Shown here piece by piece: positions 1 to 8,920 of a stretch of DNA of 64,000 bases (the first letter of the stretch is position 1; each line of letters starts with the position of its first letter). The position numbers and the translations under genes are program-made. Below the pieces are notes generated by a model, which was not told where the DNA came from, did not search any database, and saw nothing but the letters and a program-made list of their open reading frames with translations. Location: assembly GCF_010389155.1 (NCBI RefSeq), contig NC_057765.1, positions 4,960,001-5,024,000 of the forward strand. Reading direction: 5' to 3'. The DNA is from Erigeron canadensis. Taxonomy: Eukaryota > Streptophyta > Magnoliopsida > Asterales > Asteraceae.

Positions 1-114
1 CTCTTTGGACTTTTGGTGGTCGAGGATATCAGCCATGATACTGGCATTCACTTGATCGACAGTCATTGGTGGTTTTTGGTTACATGATCGAAAGACATTT
101 GATGAGGAAGCCAT
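1..114 (-). CDS. N-terminal part of a small unknown protein, cut by the window edge
   Basis: An open frame starts at an ATG at 114 and runs off the left edge, giving 38 residues beginning MASSSNVFRSCNQKPP and continuing with a polar helical stretch. The start is supported by a TATA-like CTATAAATA at 168-176 on the same strand, about 55 bases upstream. The plus-strand gene starting at 344 and the transposase starting at 3506 also begin MASSS, so all three may belong to one transposon-related group, but this is weak evidence because the motif is low complexity. I do not recognise the family. The rest of the gene lies outside the window. Confidence 0.45.
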   Translation of the reverse strand, partial: MASSSNVFRSCNQKPPMTVDQVNASIMADILDHQKSKE

Positions 115-343
115 TTAAGATGTATAAGATTTTGAGAGTTTGTAAGAAATATCTGATAAGGAGCCAATATTTATAGCTAAAATATTTACACATTAGTCCC
201 TATAACATTTTAGTACCTCAAATTCAAAAGATATACAGTTTTGGTCCCTTAATCCAAGCTATAAATACAAACTCATAGACAGTTCATTTGCACGACGACA
301 CATTTTCAATTATTTTACAAATTCACACACTCTTGCTAACAAA
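115..343. promoter_or_regulatory. Putative bidirectional promoter with mirrored TATA boxes
   Basis: The 229 bases between two divergent ATGs (114 minus, 344 plus) contain the same octamer-plus TATA motif on each strand: CTATAAATA on the minus strand at 168-176 and on the plus strand at 259-267. Each lies 55-85 bases upstream of its own ATG, the usual plant spacing. The symmetry is seen directly; shared control of the two genes is inference. Confidence 0.5.
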
Positions 344-787
344 ATGGCCTCCTCATCATCAAACAAGAATGTACAACGACCTCGTCTGACCAAAGAAGAG
401 ATGAAATCAAGAATCATTGCTGATGTCAAAGAGGATACTCTCCTTCAAACTGAACTCTCTAACTAAATGGGTTATCTACGGGAGAAAAGGCGACAGCGAG
501 CATCGCCTTGAGGCACTACAAGCACCAGGCCGTAAGCTCTCGAAGCACGAAGAGACGTATTCGTTGGTTTTGCAGAATGAGATCAAGAAGATAAAGAGGG
601 TGGTGGATGACGTTTTGACGCTGGTCACACGTTGGGTGACCAGTGCACTTGGGCTGAATCGTTTCATGACAACTGCGGGGAAGGCAAAAGTACTTGGGAA
701 GTCAAATGCCCGCAACACGACAAGTGGTGGGCAAACGAAAAAGCTTACCGCGGCTGGGGAAAAATGTCAAGCAAAGATGCAGAGTAA
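344..787 (+). pseudogene. Small unknown gene, frame-disrupted
   Basis: Reading from the ATG at 344 gives MASSSSNKNVQRPRL and 40 residues in all before a TAA at 464-466. The same frame has further stops up to 610, then reopens from 611 to a TAA at 785-787 with a convincing Trp/Cys-rich C-terminus (for example CPQHDKWWANEKAYRGWGK). Between about 467 and 610 a different frame reads like protein (KHEETYSLVLQNEIKKIKR). Start and end share a frame while the middle does not, so the gene either carries two compensating indels or has a short intron whose borders I could not place. A polyadenylation-type AATAAA follows at 847-852. The family is unknown; it pairs head-to-head with the gene at 1-114. Confidence 0.4.
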
Positions 788-1016
788 TTTGTGTTGTATT
801 TTAGTTTAAGTACTATGTTTTTTATATTTTGTGTTGTAACGTTATCAATAAAATGTGTTTTTATTTCATGTTGGAACCAATTAAAAACAGATTAGGAATT
901 CAGGAAAAAACAAACCTAAATTTCAAATTCATCAATACAAAGAGAAATTTTAATTTCAGGTAAAACAAACAAAAACAACATTTTAATTGAGGTTGAAATT
1001 ACATGGCATGACATAT

Positions 1017-3506
1017 TCAAATTTCAGGGCATGTCTTCCTGTTATGGCCCAATTGACGGCAAATACCACATCTAGCTTGTTGTCTTGAGGTTGAATATCT
1101 GCTCGTAGAACTCTCATCCATCTCATTCCGGTACCGTCTGGTGCGTCTCCTACCCCTTTGCGTGACCAGTTTTTCAGGGTCTCCCTGAATCTGCCAATCT
1201 ACCGGCGCCCAGTAATTCACCTCTCGAAGGGGAGAAAGTGCAGCATTATACTGATTTATCCATGTCCTAGTTGTGTACCTTTTACTTGGAAGATTAGCAG
1301 CTCTCTCTTGTCTATACCCACAAACAGCAATGGCATGAGAACATGGAAACCTTTGATGCTGCCAAGCTCCACAAGAGCATTTTTTCCTATTCTCCCCCAT
1401 GACAACATTGTATGTGTACTCGCCTTGTGCATTTCTTTGGTTTGTTCTGATCGTGTAATTACCTGTTCGTTCATCAAACACTTCCACTCTATGGCTTGTT
1501 GACGCTCGTTCACGCATCTGATAAACCTGCCACATTTTGCGAGCTAGTGGTGGGTTCCAGCTACTTGCCTTCCGGTATTGGCTGACAAAATGGTATCTTG
1601 TCCAAGTAAAAGTGCTCTCAATTAAAGCTCTAATAGGTAGCATTCGAGCCTTACCAAGGATATTGTTTTGGCACTCGGCAATGTTTGTCGTTAAGTTACC
1701 CCAACGACGAAGCGCCGAGTCGTGCCTTAGAGTCCACTTGTCCAAACCAATGTTCCTCAAATACGGCCAAACAGCATCATCTTCACCTTTGATTGTGTTT
1801 ATCGCCCAAGTATACTTGGATGATTGGGAGGTGGAACCGATAACCCAAGCCAGATTCTTGATTCTCCTGTTCTTGAAGTGCGAGTTGACGTTGCTACAAA
1901 TGTGCCTCAAACAATACCGATGATGCCACCCATCAATTTGGCTCACTGCATTAAGAATGCCTTGGTGACGGTCTGAAATGATACACAAATCACCTTGCCT
2001 CTGCGACCCGACATGCTCTTCAAAGAGATTTAGAAACCATCCCCAACTTTCATTAGACTCTTCATCAACCAAGCCATAAGCGACCGACAATAGTTGTCCA
2101 TTGGCGTTCTTTGTCACTACAGTTAGCAACTTACCTTTGTAGCTGCCTTTCAAATGAGTGCCATCGACAAAGATCACCGAAATACAACGTTGGAATGCCC
2201 TAATTGCCGGTCCAAATGCCCAAAATACATACTTGAATGTATGTATATGGCTTGAACTGGTTGGAGAATGGAGCCATTCCACAACAGTGTCTGGGTTAGC
2301 ACGTTGTAATTCAGCAACATACTTGGGCAGTGCATCAAAGTTACTCGGCCAAGTTCCATACAACCTTTCAATTGCTAACCTTCTTGCATTCCACGCCTTG
2401 GCGTAGCTCACATCAACATTGAACGTTGTTTTTACTTGGGCCTGGATTTGTCTAACTTTTAAAGTTAAATCCTCCCGCACTTGTGACAAAGATTCAGAAG
2501 CAACCATACTTGCTGTCATACAACGATTGTTATTAGATATCACTTCTCCATAACAATTGTGACTCTCCACCCACTTTGTGATCTGAAACAATCCTAATCT
2601 GTTTCTGTTAGATCCAGCTACAAGCCACCTACACAGGACCCGGTCCAAAACACCACGATAATTCTTCCCCCTAGTCATGCACTGTGCTTTCCAAAACGCT
2701 GGCCTTGTATCCATAACAATAAGTTCCCTGTTTTCTCTTATGTTCCAAAGCCTAACAGCGTGTATAAGCTCCGCCTTGCTCTGAAAAAACATTCCTTTTT
2801 CTATCACATTTCTATCCGGCGACCAAAATTTCACATCTTCTTGAACTTCATTGAATGGCATTAGACGATCTTCATTATCATCTTCAAGATTAACAAGTTC
2901 TTCATGCTCCAAAGGACCTTGTGCATGAGCCCCTTCTTCTTCTTCATCTCCAGATACATCCCCATCAACGCTATATGCGTCGATGGTATCATCACTTGTA
3001 TAAGGTGCCTCGTCGCTTGATCCACCAACCATTGGGTCAATTTCATGATCTTGAACATGTTCATCGTCTTCATTGTCATTGTCTTCATCATCATCATTGT
3101 CTGCATCATCTTCGTTATCTTCTGATTCGTTACTTCCTTGGAAATAACATTGGCTTTGAGTCAAGCTTAACAACTGGTTTGTAAAAGTAAGCTCGAACTT
3201 CACTTCAAATTGCGCTTCACCGAGATGATAAATCATTGCCAAAGTATTATCATCCGTAATTAAGTTCCTAAAAGGAACACCCTTAAATTCATACCACAAA
3301 TATAATTGCAGTTTGAACTGTTGTTTTGAAACACCAAAACAACTGTAAATTATATCACAGATTTGTGAATAAGTCATCATGTGGAAAATGGGAAAACTTC
3401 TTCTTTTCGATGGATCTGTATTTTGAAGGATTCCATTTATGAATGATACTTGATCATCCCATACTAACTGAACTACAATGGGTTTGAATGATGAAGAAGA
3501 AGCCAT
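1017..3506 (-). CDS. Mutator-like (MuDR/MULE) transposase, 829 aa, intact
   Basis: This single uninterrupted frame encodes a DDE transposase of the Mutator superfamily. Residues 1-120 form a PB1-like N-terminal region, 127-215 are very acidic, and about 230-300 resemble the MuDR DNA-binding region. The catalytic core shows FVDGTHLKGSYKG (Asp448), IISDRHQGI (Asp512) and NIAECQN (Glu611). A SWIM zinc finger follows (Cys710, Cys712, Cys722, His724), then a basic stretch and a C-terminal CCHC knuckle (CGICRQLGHNRKTC, 813-826). Length and domain order match full plant MULE transposases, and no stop or frameshift is present, so the protein could be functional. I did not find matching terminal inverted repeats in the window; the left end may lie outside it. 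A domesticated FAR1/MUG-type gene is less likely given the neighbouring elements. Confidence 0.93.
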   Translation of the reverse strand: MASSSSFKPIVVQLVWDDQVSFINGILQNTDPSKRRSFPIFHMMTYSQICDIIYSCFGVSKQQFKLQLYLWYEFKGVPFRNLITDDNTLAMIYHLGEAQFEVKFELTFTNQLLSLTQSQCYFQGSNESEDNEDDADNDDDEDNDNEDDEHVQDHEIDPMVGGSSDEAPYTSDDTIDAYSVDGDVSGDEEEEGAHAQGPLEHEELVNLEDDNEDRLMPFNEVQEDVKFWSPDRNVIEKGMFFQSKAELIHAVRLWNIRENRELIVMDTRPAFWKAQCMTRGKNYRGVLDRVLCRWLVAGSNRNRLGLFQITKWVESHNCYGEVISNNNRCMTASMVASESLSQVREDLTLKVRQIQAQVKTTFNVDVSYAKAWNARRLAIERLYGTWPSNFDALPKYVAELQRANPDTVVEWLHSPTSSSHIHTFKYVFWAFGPAIRAFQRCISVIFVDGTHLKGSYKGKLLTVVTKNANGQLLSVAYGLVDEESNESWGWFLNLFEEHVGSQRQGDLCIISDRHQGILNAVSQIDGWHHRYCLRHICSNVNSHFKNRRIKNLAWVIGSTSQSSKYTWAINTIKGEDDAVWPYLRNIGLDKWTLRHDSALRRWGNLTTNIAECQNNILGKARMLPIRALIESTFTWTRYHFVSQYRKASSWNPPLARKMWQVYQMRERASTSHRVEVFDERTGNYTIRTNQRNAQGEYTYNVVMGENRKKCSCGAWQHQRFPCSHAIAVCGYRQERAANLPSKRYTTRTWINQYNAALSPLREVNYWAPVDWQIQGDPEKLVTQRGRRRTRRYRNEMDESSTSRYSTSRQQARCGICRQLGHNRKTCPEI

Positions 3507-3625
3507 TTGTTTTGAAAGTGTTTGAAATGTTATCTGAAAATGTTTGTTTTTTTTTTAAAGTGTTTGAAATGTTATCTGAAAATGTTTGTTGACTGTTAAT
3601 GTTTACTGATGAAGAAGAAGCCATC
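3489..3625. repeat. Short direct duplication at the transposase start
   Basis: The segment AAGTGTTTGAAATGTTATC plus its flanks (about 36 bases) occurs at 3514-3551 and again at 3558-3593. The start-proximal GATGAAGAAGAAGCCAT occurs at 3489-3505 and again at 3608-3624. The 5' end and leader of the transposase gene have therefore been partly duplicated upstream of the real start. Confidence 0.7.
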
Positions 3626-3718
3626 ACATACTATATATATACAACAAAAATCTAATTAAGTTAACCTAGCATATTAGGGTTTCACCACGACATGACACGT
3701 ATTAGGGTTTCATCGAAA

Positions 3719-4013
3719 CCGGTTTTTCAAATACCGGTTTCGAGAAACGTGATGACAACCACTGTACCACCAGTACAACCACTGTACGACCAGTACCACG
3801 ACACTGTAACCCCTCTGTCTCTGTCTGCCTGCACGTCTGTCTGTCTGTCTGATCACTGTGCTCTGTTCCACCACTGTCCCACTCTCTCTCTCTTGTCACA
3901 TCATGCATTGAGTCCGGTATTTGAAATACCGGATTCAAATTCCCCTTTTTGAAACCGGTATTTCAAATACCGAATTTGACCGGGAAATTTGAATCCGGTA
4001 TTTCAAATACCGG
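3719..4013. repeat. Cluster of four near-palindromic CCGGTATTT-AAATACCGG units
   Basis: The 19-base motif CCGGTATTTGAAATACCGG, a 9-bp inverted repeat around one base, occurs at 3914-3932. Its reverse form occurs at 3995-4013, and variants occur at 3719-3737 and 3955-3972. They sit between the transposase gene and the truncated LTR at 4097 and may be subterminal repeats of a transposon end. The short ORFs in this stretch look like noise. Confidence 0.65.
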
Positions 4014-4096
4014 TTTGACTGGTTTTATAAAAAAAAATTTTCCAAAACTTGTTTGATAAAACACCCTTGAAATACGCCCGTTTCGAAAAAATTTTC

Positions 4097-4345
4097 AATT
4101 AGATAATACTTGAAAGGGTGTAATGGTTGGCCAAAAGACACAACCATCAACACTACCGTAGGAAAGGGTGGCGGGTACCACCAAACACCACCACCGAAGC
4201 ATTGCAATGGTTCACTCGTAACCATTCAACTAGTATATATAGGATATGTACGTGTAGACAATTCAACAAGTGTGTAATAACGACAATTCATTCTATATTC
4301 AAAGTTTATTACATATTTCTTGTTCTTGATCCTACTGGGACAACA
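4097..4345 (+). repeat. 5' LTR, left-truncated
   Basis: It matches 6806-7054 from AATTAGATAATACTTG to the terminal GGGACAACA. It includes a TATA-like TAGTATATATAG near 4231. The missing first 84 bases of the LTR are present only in the 3' copy. Confidence 0.88.
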
Positions 4346-4346
4346 A

Positions 4347-4358
4347 TGGCATCAGAGC
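4347..4358 (+). other. Primer binding site (initiator tRNA-Met type)
   Basis: TGGCATCAGAGC lies one base after the LTR end. It matches the usual Copia primer site TGGTATCAGAGC except for one base. Confidence 0.82.
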
Positions 4359-5378
4359 ATAGTTTTTTGTGATTTGGAATCAACCCCAAATCACGAGTTT
4401 TTCGTTTTAACATAATCAGAAAACATACCTTACAATTGAGTACCGCTTTTTTACTCAATTGCCGTTTAGTTGACTGTCGTTTTTCAGTCGCTTCGATTGC
4501 CGTTCTCAATCACCGTTATAACCATTTGATTGCCGTTTTCAATCACCGCTTACAACATCACTTGATTGCCGTTTCAATCACCGTTATTCAGATTTTCGAT
4601 TGCCGTTTTCAATCGGCGTTGATAAAACCTATTCAGAAAGTTGTTTGCCGAATACCAAACAACAGAAGATCAAAGTTTATTTTTGTTCGCCGTCATCGAA
4701 CAACCGAAATATCGAAACAGTTTTTTTCGATCAGTTAACAAACATTGAAACATAACCGTTTCAATCAGAAAGCAAGAAGAGATAACCGTTTTTGTTTGCC
4801 GTCTTCAAACAACCGACCATCGAATCTTTCGATCAGATTTTAAAATTGAAACTTTTGTTTCAATCAGATTACTAGAGAGATAAATAGAAAATAACTTCAT
4901 TAAGAAGAAGAAACGATTCAGAAGCATATCGATTCAGAGGGAGTAGAAGAAGAACCCTAATTTTTGGGGGTTTTTTGTGCATATAAAAGCGAAGGAAGAA
5001 GCATATATTATTTGGGATATTGAAGAATTAGTAACAAGAAAAGGAGCGGTCATCAGGGACACGACGGGTCTTTTATAAGGCCTCCAGGTTTTACTAGTCA
5101 AACCCTTTTCATTATTCCTAAGAGATAATTGTTTAATTGTGAAAGTGATTGTGTAAGGATAAGGCTCTACTAGTTTTATACAAGGATTTTATCAAGGATA
5201 ACATTCCAGATTCTTATTTAAATATTGATTTTATTTTAATATATAAGTTATCTTTGAAACAAAGATATAGATCTCTAGTATTTGTTTTTAGAGTTCAAAA
5301 TCTTTTATAAACCTGTGATTTCCAAAAAGATTTATTTTTAAAATTAAAGATCATTATAAACACTTTTAATAAATAATT
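4359..5378 (+). other. Retroelement leader with degenerate hairpin repeats
   Basis: This long untranslated leader lies between the primer site and gag. At 4440-4620 it holds at least five imperfect copies of GATTGCCGTTTTCAATCACC, each able to fold on itself because GATTG pairs with CAATC. The remainder, to about 4870, has weaker copies of the same GCCG/CAAC pattern. No credible ORF is present. Confidence 0.6.
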
Positions 5379-6668
5379 ATGGGAAAAGAAGATGTGGAGA
5401 GTTCGAATAACGATAAGGGATTAGGATCTACACACTATTTCCAATTTCCGTTATTGACGAAAACAAACTATACGATATGGTCGATAAAAATGAAGATCAT
5501 TCTACAAGCAAATGGTCTATGGGAAATGGTCGCGTCCGATAAAAGTGAAGCCGATGAAAAGCGAGACAAGACCACGATTGGGTATCTATTTCAAGGATTA
5601 CCCGAAGATATGATATTGCAAGTAGCAAGTTGCGCAAATGCAAAAGAAATTTGGGATACATTAAAAACTCGAAATGTTGGAGTAGATCGAGTACAAAAGG
5701 CGAAACTACAAACTCTCAAATCCGAATTTGAGATGTTACAAATGGAGGAAGATGAAACTATTGATTCATTCACCGCGAAAATGACAAGTATTACATCACA
5801 AATGACAAGTCTTGGATCAACACTCGATGATGCAACCCGTGTGCGAAAATTGTTAACTTCTGTACCAGAGAGATTCATTCAAATTGTGGCGTTAATTGAG
5901 CAATACTCGGATATAGATGAACTGACTTTCGACGAAGCTATTGGAAGATTAAAGACCTTTGAAGAAAGGATAAAGATTAAGAAAGGAAAGATCTTCGAGC
6001 ATCAAGATAAACTATTATTTACATGACATGACAACAATGGTCGAAGACAACGCTATGATAATCAAGGAAGAGGAAGAGGAAGATATGTTCTACCACATAA
6101 CCGAGGTTATGACAATTCAAGACAACATGGAAGAAACGATAATTATTCGAAAGATACATTGAAGAGTTACAATGAAGAAAAGAAATCCCCTCAAGATCAA
6201 GAAGGATTTACAAGGAATGTGAATAATGTAAGATGCTATAATTGCAATAAACTTGGACATTATGCATCAGATTGTCGACAAAGACCTCAAAGACAACAAA
6301 GAGAAGAAGTATCAAACCTTGTGGAAGAAGACGTAGAACCACAATTATTAATGGCATCCACAAGCTTTAACAAGACTCAAGAAAAACTTGGCAAAGATAC
6401 GCCAACGAATCAAAGCAATCCGTTTGAAAATTTCAATGATGATGAAGACTTAAAGTTGGGAAAATTTCTACTAGAAAAATATGTAGGAAGACTTGATCAA
6501 GAGAAAGAGGACTATGAGGAACTAAGCATGGAAGATCAACAAGTCAAAAGCAATGATATGTATGAAGGAAGAAAGCCTAAAGTCAAGACACACTTTTGGA
6601 GCACTATTACTTCAAAGTTGGTTCAAAAGATCAAACATAAGATGAGAGGAAATTCAAAGTACAAGTGA
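5379..6668 (+). pseudogene. Copia-type gag (UBN2 plus zinc knuckle) with one stop codon
   Basis: The frame opens at 5379 (MGKEDVESSNNDKG). It reads the typical plant Copia gag: the DUF4219-like start (YFQFPLLTKTNYTIWSIKMK), then the UBN2 region (EIWDTLKTRNVG, DETIDSFTAKM, LLTSVPERF). A TGA at 6024-6026 interrupts it. The same frame then continues through an RG/N-rich stretch and a CCHC knuckle (CYNCNKLGHYASDC, about 6235-6276) to a stop at 6666-6668. A Trp codon changed to TGA is the simplest explanation for the break. The last 110 residues are acidic and charged and replace the place where protease would begin; the frame ends 42 bases before the purine tract. Confidence 0.88.
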
Positions 6669-6710
6669 AGACAATGAAGACAAGATTGAAGATTAACTAC
6701 GTCAATGGTT

Positions 6711-6720
6711 AAGGGGGAGA
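6711..6720 (+). other. Polypurine tract
   Basis: AAGGGGGAGA lies one base before the TGTTGG that opens the 3' LTR, as expected for the plus-strand primer. Confidence 0.85.
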
Positions 6721-6721
6721 A

Positions 6722-7054
6722 TGTTGGAATTAACCATCGACATAGTTAAAACGAAGACTTATAGGCATGATTATATTAGTATGTAATTAGAAGGTGTGAT
6801 TATGTAATTAGATAATACTTGAAAGGGTGTAATGGTTGACTAAAAGATACAACCATCAACACCACCGTAGGAAAGGGTGGCAGTTACCACCAAACACCAC
6901 CACCGAAGCATTGCATTGGTTCACTCGTAACCATTCAACTAGTATATATAGCATATGTACGTGTAGACAATTCAAAAAGTGTGTAATAACGACAATTCAT
7001 TCTATATTCAAAGTTTATTACATATTTCTTGTTCTTGATCCTACTGGGACAACA
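6722..7054 (+). repeat. 3' LTR, complete (333 bp)
   Basis: It begins TGTTGGAATT and ends GGGACAACA. The last 249 bases match the truncated 5' LTR. Confidence 0.9.
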
Positions 7055-7306
7055 GTTTATTTACTGTTTGAGATCCATAGGGACTTGAATTGGTATATAT
7101 AATTAAGAGCCACGTTCAAGCTCCATCATGATTAATTTGTTCTTGTTTAGAAGGGCGGAATTAATTAAGAACGTACTAAGCACACGGCTGCAAACCACTC
7201 ACGTACAGCCGAAAAAACAAGCAGAGATCGACGGTTAGGTAGATGCATGCTTCCGGTAGCAGACCAGGAGTACGTCGTTCATGCGAGAGAAGCAAACATC
7301 ACAAGT

Positions 7307-7875
7307 ATGCAATGCCCGAGGTTGAATGAAACAAATTACAACATCTGGGCAATGATCAAGATTAAAGCAGTGTTAGTTTAAGGTTCATGGATTGTACAAG
7401 CTCTTGAACATGGAACAGAAAAAGTCATGTCGAGGCCAAGAAGGATGATATGGCAGTCGCATTGCTTCTTCAAGCAATTTTGGAGGAACTCGTTATTCAG
7501 GTGGCTCAGTATGAAACCGCCAGAGAGATCTGGATGCTTTGAAAACAAGGTTTGTGAATTGGTGGAACAACTCGAGAAGGAATTCGAGTCGTTAAGGATG
7601 AAGGACTTGGTATGATGAAGATAAGAAACTAACTCAAAAACTGTTAAGTTCGGCACCACCAAGGTTTATACCAATTGTACGTCTCGAAATTTGTAGCATC
7701 CGTAAAAAAAAATTCCATGTTTACACAAAATGGCGAACAATCCTAGTATCACAAAGCTTCTGGCCAGCAACTATAAGGGATGTGGTAGAGGGGGTTCATT
7801 GAGCAGGGATCGCGGACGAGGTTTAGGTCAGGCCAGAAACCAAGATTCCAGCCAAAGTCGTGCAGTGGTGCAATA
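7307..7875 (+). pseudogene. Decayed Copia-type gag remnant
   Basis: Fragments of a second gag can be read across shifting frames. From 7307 there is CPRLNETNYNIWAMIKIKA, similar to the TKTNYTIWSIKMK start of the gag at 5379. Around 7440-7540 another frame gives LLLQAILEELVIQVAQYETA followed by an EIW-like motif, and near 7780-7870 there is an RG-rich tail (GRGGSLSRDRGRG) ending at TAA 7873. Several stops and frameshifts make it non-functional. No LTRs are recognisable around it. Confidence 0.65.
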
Positions 7876-8151
7876 AACATGAAAGTTCCCAAGTACTTAT
7901 GAAAGTTCATTAGATTCGATAAACATTCGAGTAGTTCTTTTACAGCACATAAACATTCGTGTATAGTTCACTACATTCCCAAGTACTTATCCTAACTAAG
8001 AAACTAATAACATATACACATACAACCGTTAGGATCAAGTACTAGCAAATACTAAGGAGAACATCAAGTAATAAAATCTAAGTACAATACTTACTATATA
8101 TATATATAAGAAGATAGTAGCTAGTGTACTACATCAGAAGAAAAGACGGAA

Positions 8152-8174
8152 ATATATATATATATATATATATA
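8152..8174. repeat. AT dinucleotide microsatellite
   Basis: This is an uninterrupted AT/TA tract just downstream of the NHL gene. A shorter one lies near 8096-8108. Confidence 0.9.
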
Positions 8175-8188
8175 GCAGACCCAATGCC

Positions 8189-8812
8189 TCATCCGAGAAG
8201 ACCGACAACCCATAGCTGACCCCATGCCACATCCGAAGCCAGTGTTTCCAAATTAATTTTATCTTTCGATACCCTGCCACCGGTATTAGCATCAATCACC
8301 ACCTCAGCAACCGCCTCAATCTTGTTCTTATTTCCTTTCGTCCAGGTATTGTACTGAAAACTAACAACCAAATCGATACTGAAAGTTACCACCTTTCCCG
8401 TTGTTGTGTTATCTTTATTTTGGACTATTTTAGATGATGGCTGCCCGATAAGCGTTCTGATATGGTTAGTCTTGCCATTCCCTTGGAAAAATGGTGGAAA
8501 TGCGTATTCCCAGACGTATTTTTGATAAGGGTCTTCAAGTGGGTAATAAGAGATTGCTATTTTGAAAGGATCAACGTAGTAAAGGCTGATAGCTTTGTTC
8601 ATGTTTCGGAGTTTAAGCTCCAAGTAGATGTCACCTATGGTTTCATTACTATTCGATGTTTTGTTTAAGGCCGGAACTGAGAAATCAACCATTGAAAGCT
8701 CGGGCTGCTTTGGATCTGCGTAGAGACATAACACAACGAACATTGGAACGATAAAGATGAGAAAGCAGGACCAGAAACAACAGCAGGCTTTACCTTCGGA
8801 CTCATCACACAT
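8189..8812 (-). CDS. NDR1/HIN1-like (NHL, LEA_2) membrane protein, 207 aa
   Basis: This single-exon gene has the usual NHL plan: a short Cys-rich cytosolic N-terminus (MCDESEGKACCCFW), one hydrophobic anchor at about residues 12-30 (FLIFIVPMFVVLCLYA), then an extracytosolic LEA_2-type beta domain with the family pattern LELKLRNMNKAISLYYVDP at about 65-83. The C-terminus is short and ends in a mildly hydrophobic VAWGQLWVVGLLG. NHL proteins sit at the plasma membrane and several act in defence or stress; the exact role here cannot be read from sequence. A TATA box lies about 100 bases upstream. It is a diverged relative of the gene at 13519, which suggests an old local duplication. Confidence 0.8.
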   Translation of the reverse strand: MCDESEGKACCCFWSCFLIFIVPMFVVLCLYADPKQPELSMVDFSVPALNKTSNSNETIGDIYLELKLRNMNKAISLYYVDPFKIAISYYPLEDPYQKYVWEYAFPPFFQGNGKTNHIRTLIGQPSSKIVQNKDNTTTGKVVTFSIDLVVSFQYNTWTKGNKNKIEAVAEVVIDANTGGRVSKDKINLETLASDVAWGQLWVVGLLG

Positions 8813-8910
8813 CTTGCCTCTTAGAGATATATATGATGGAGAGAATTAAGAAAGATTAATGAACGTTGATATATAGGTTAATTTGTCAATTCTCCCTTTA
8901 TAGAAAAAGT

Positions 8911-8920
8911 TTATTTATAG
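8911..8920 (-). promoter_or_regulatory. TATA box of the NHL gene at 8189-8812
   Basis: CTATAAATAA on the minus strand lies about 100 bases upstream of the ATG, implying a leader of roughly 70 bases. Confidence 0.6.

Larger units (their letters stand above)
4097..7054 (+). mobile_element. Gag-only Copia-like LTR retrotransposon (TR-GAG type), 5' LTR truncated
   Basis: Two direct repeats (4097-4345 and 6806-7054, about 9 mismatches in 249 bases by eye) bound an internal region. It holds a tRNA-Met-type primer binding site, a long leader, one gag frame, a purine tract and the complete 3' LTR. There is no protease, integrase, reverse transcriptase or RNase H between gag and the polypurine tract. 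This is the layout of terminal-repeat elements with only GAG, which need a partner element for replication. The first 84 bases of the 5' LTR are missing, replaced by unrelated sequence upstream of 4097, so the left target-site duplication is lost. Confidence 0.85.

Noticed and set aside
3692..3952. Overlapping frames on both strands
   Set aside because: Simple CTGT repeats and palindromes create them by chance.
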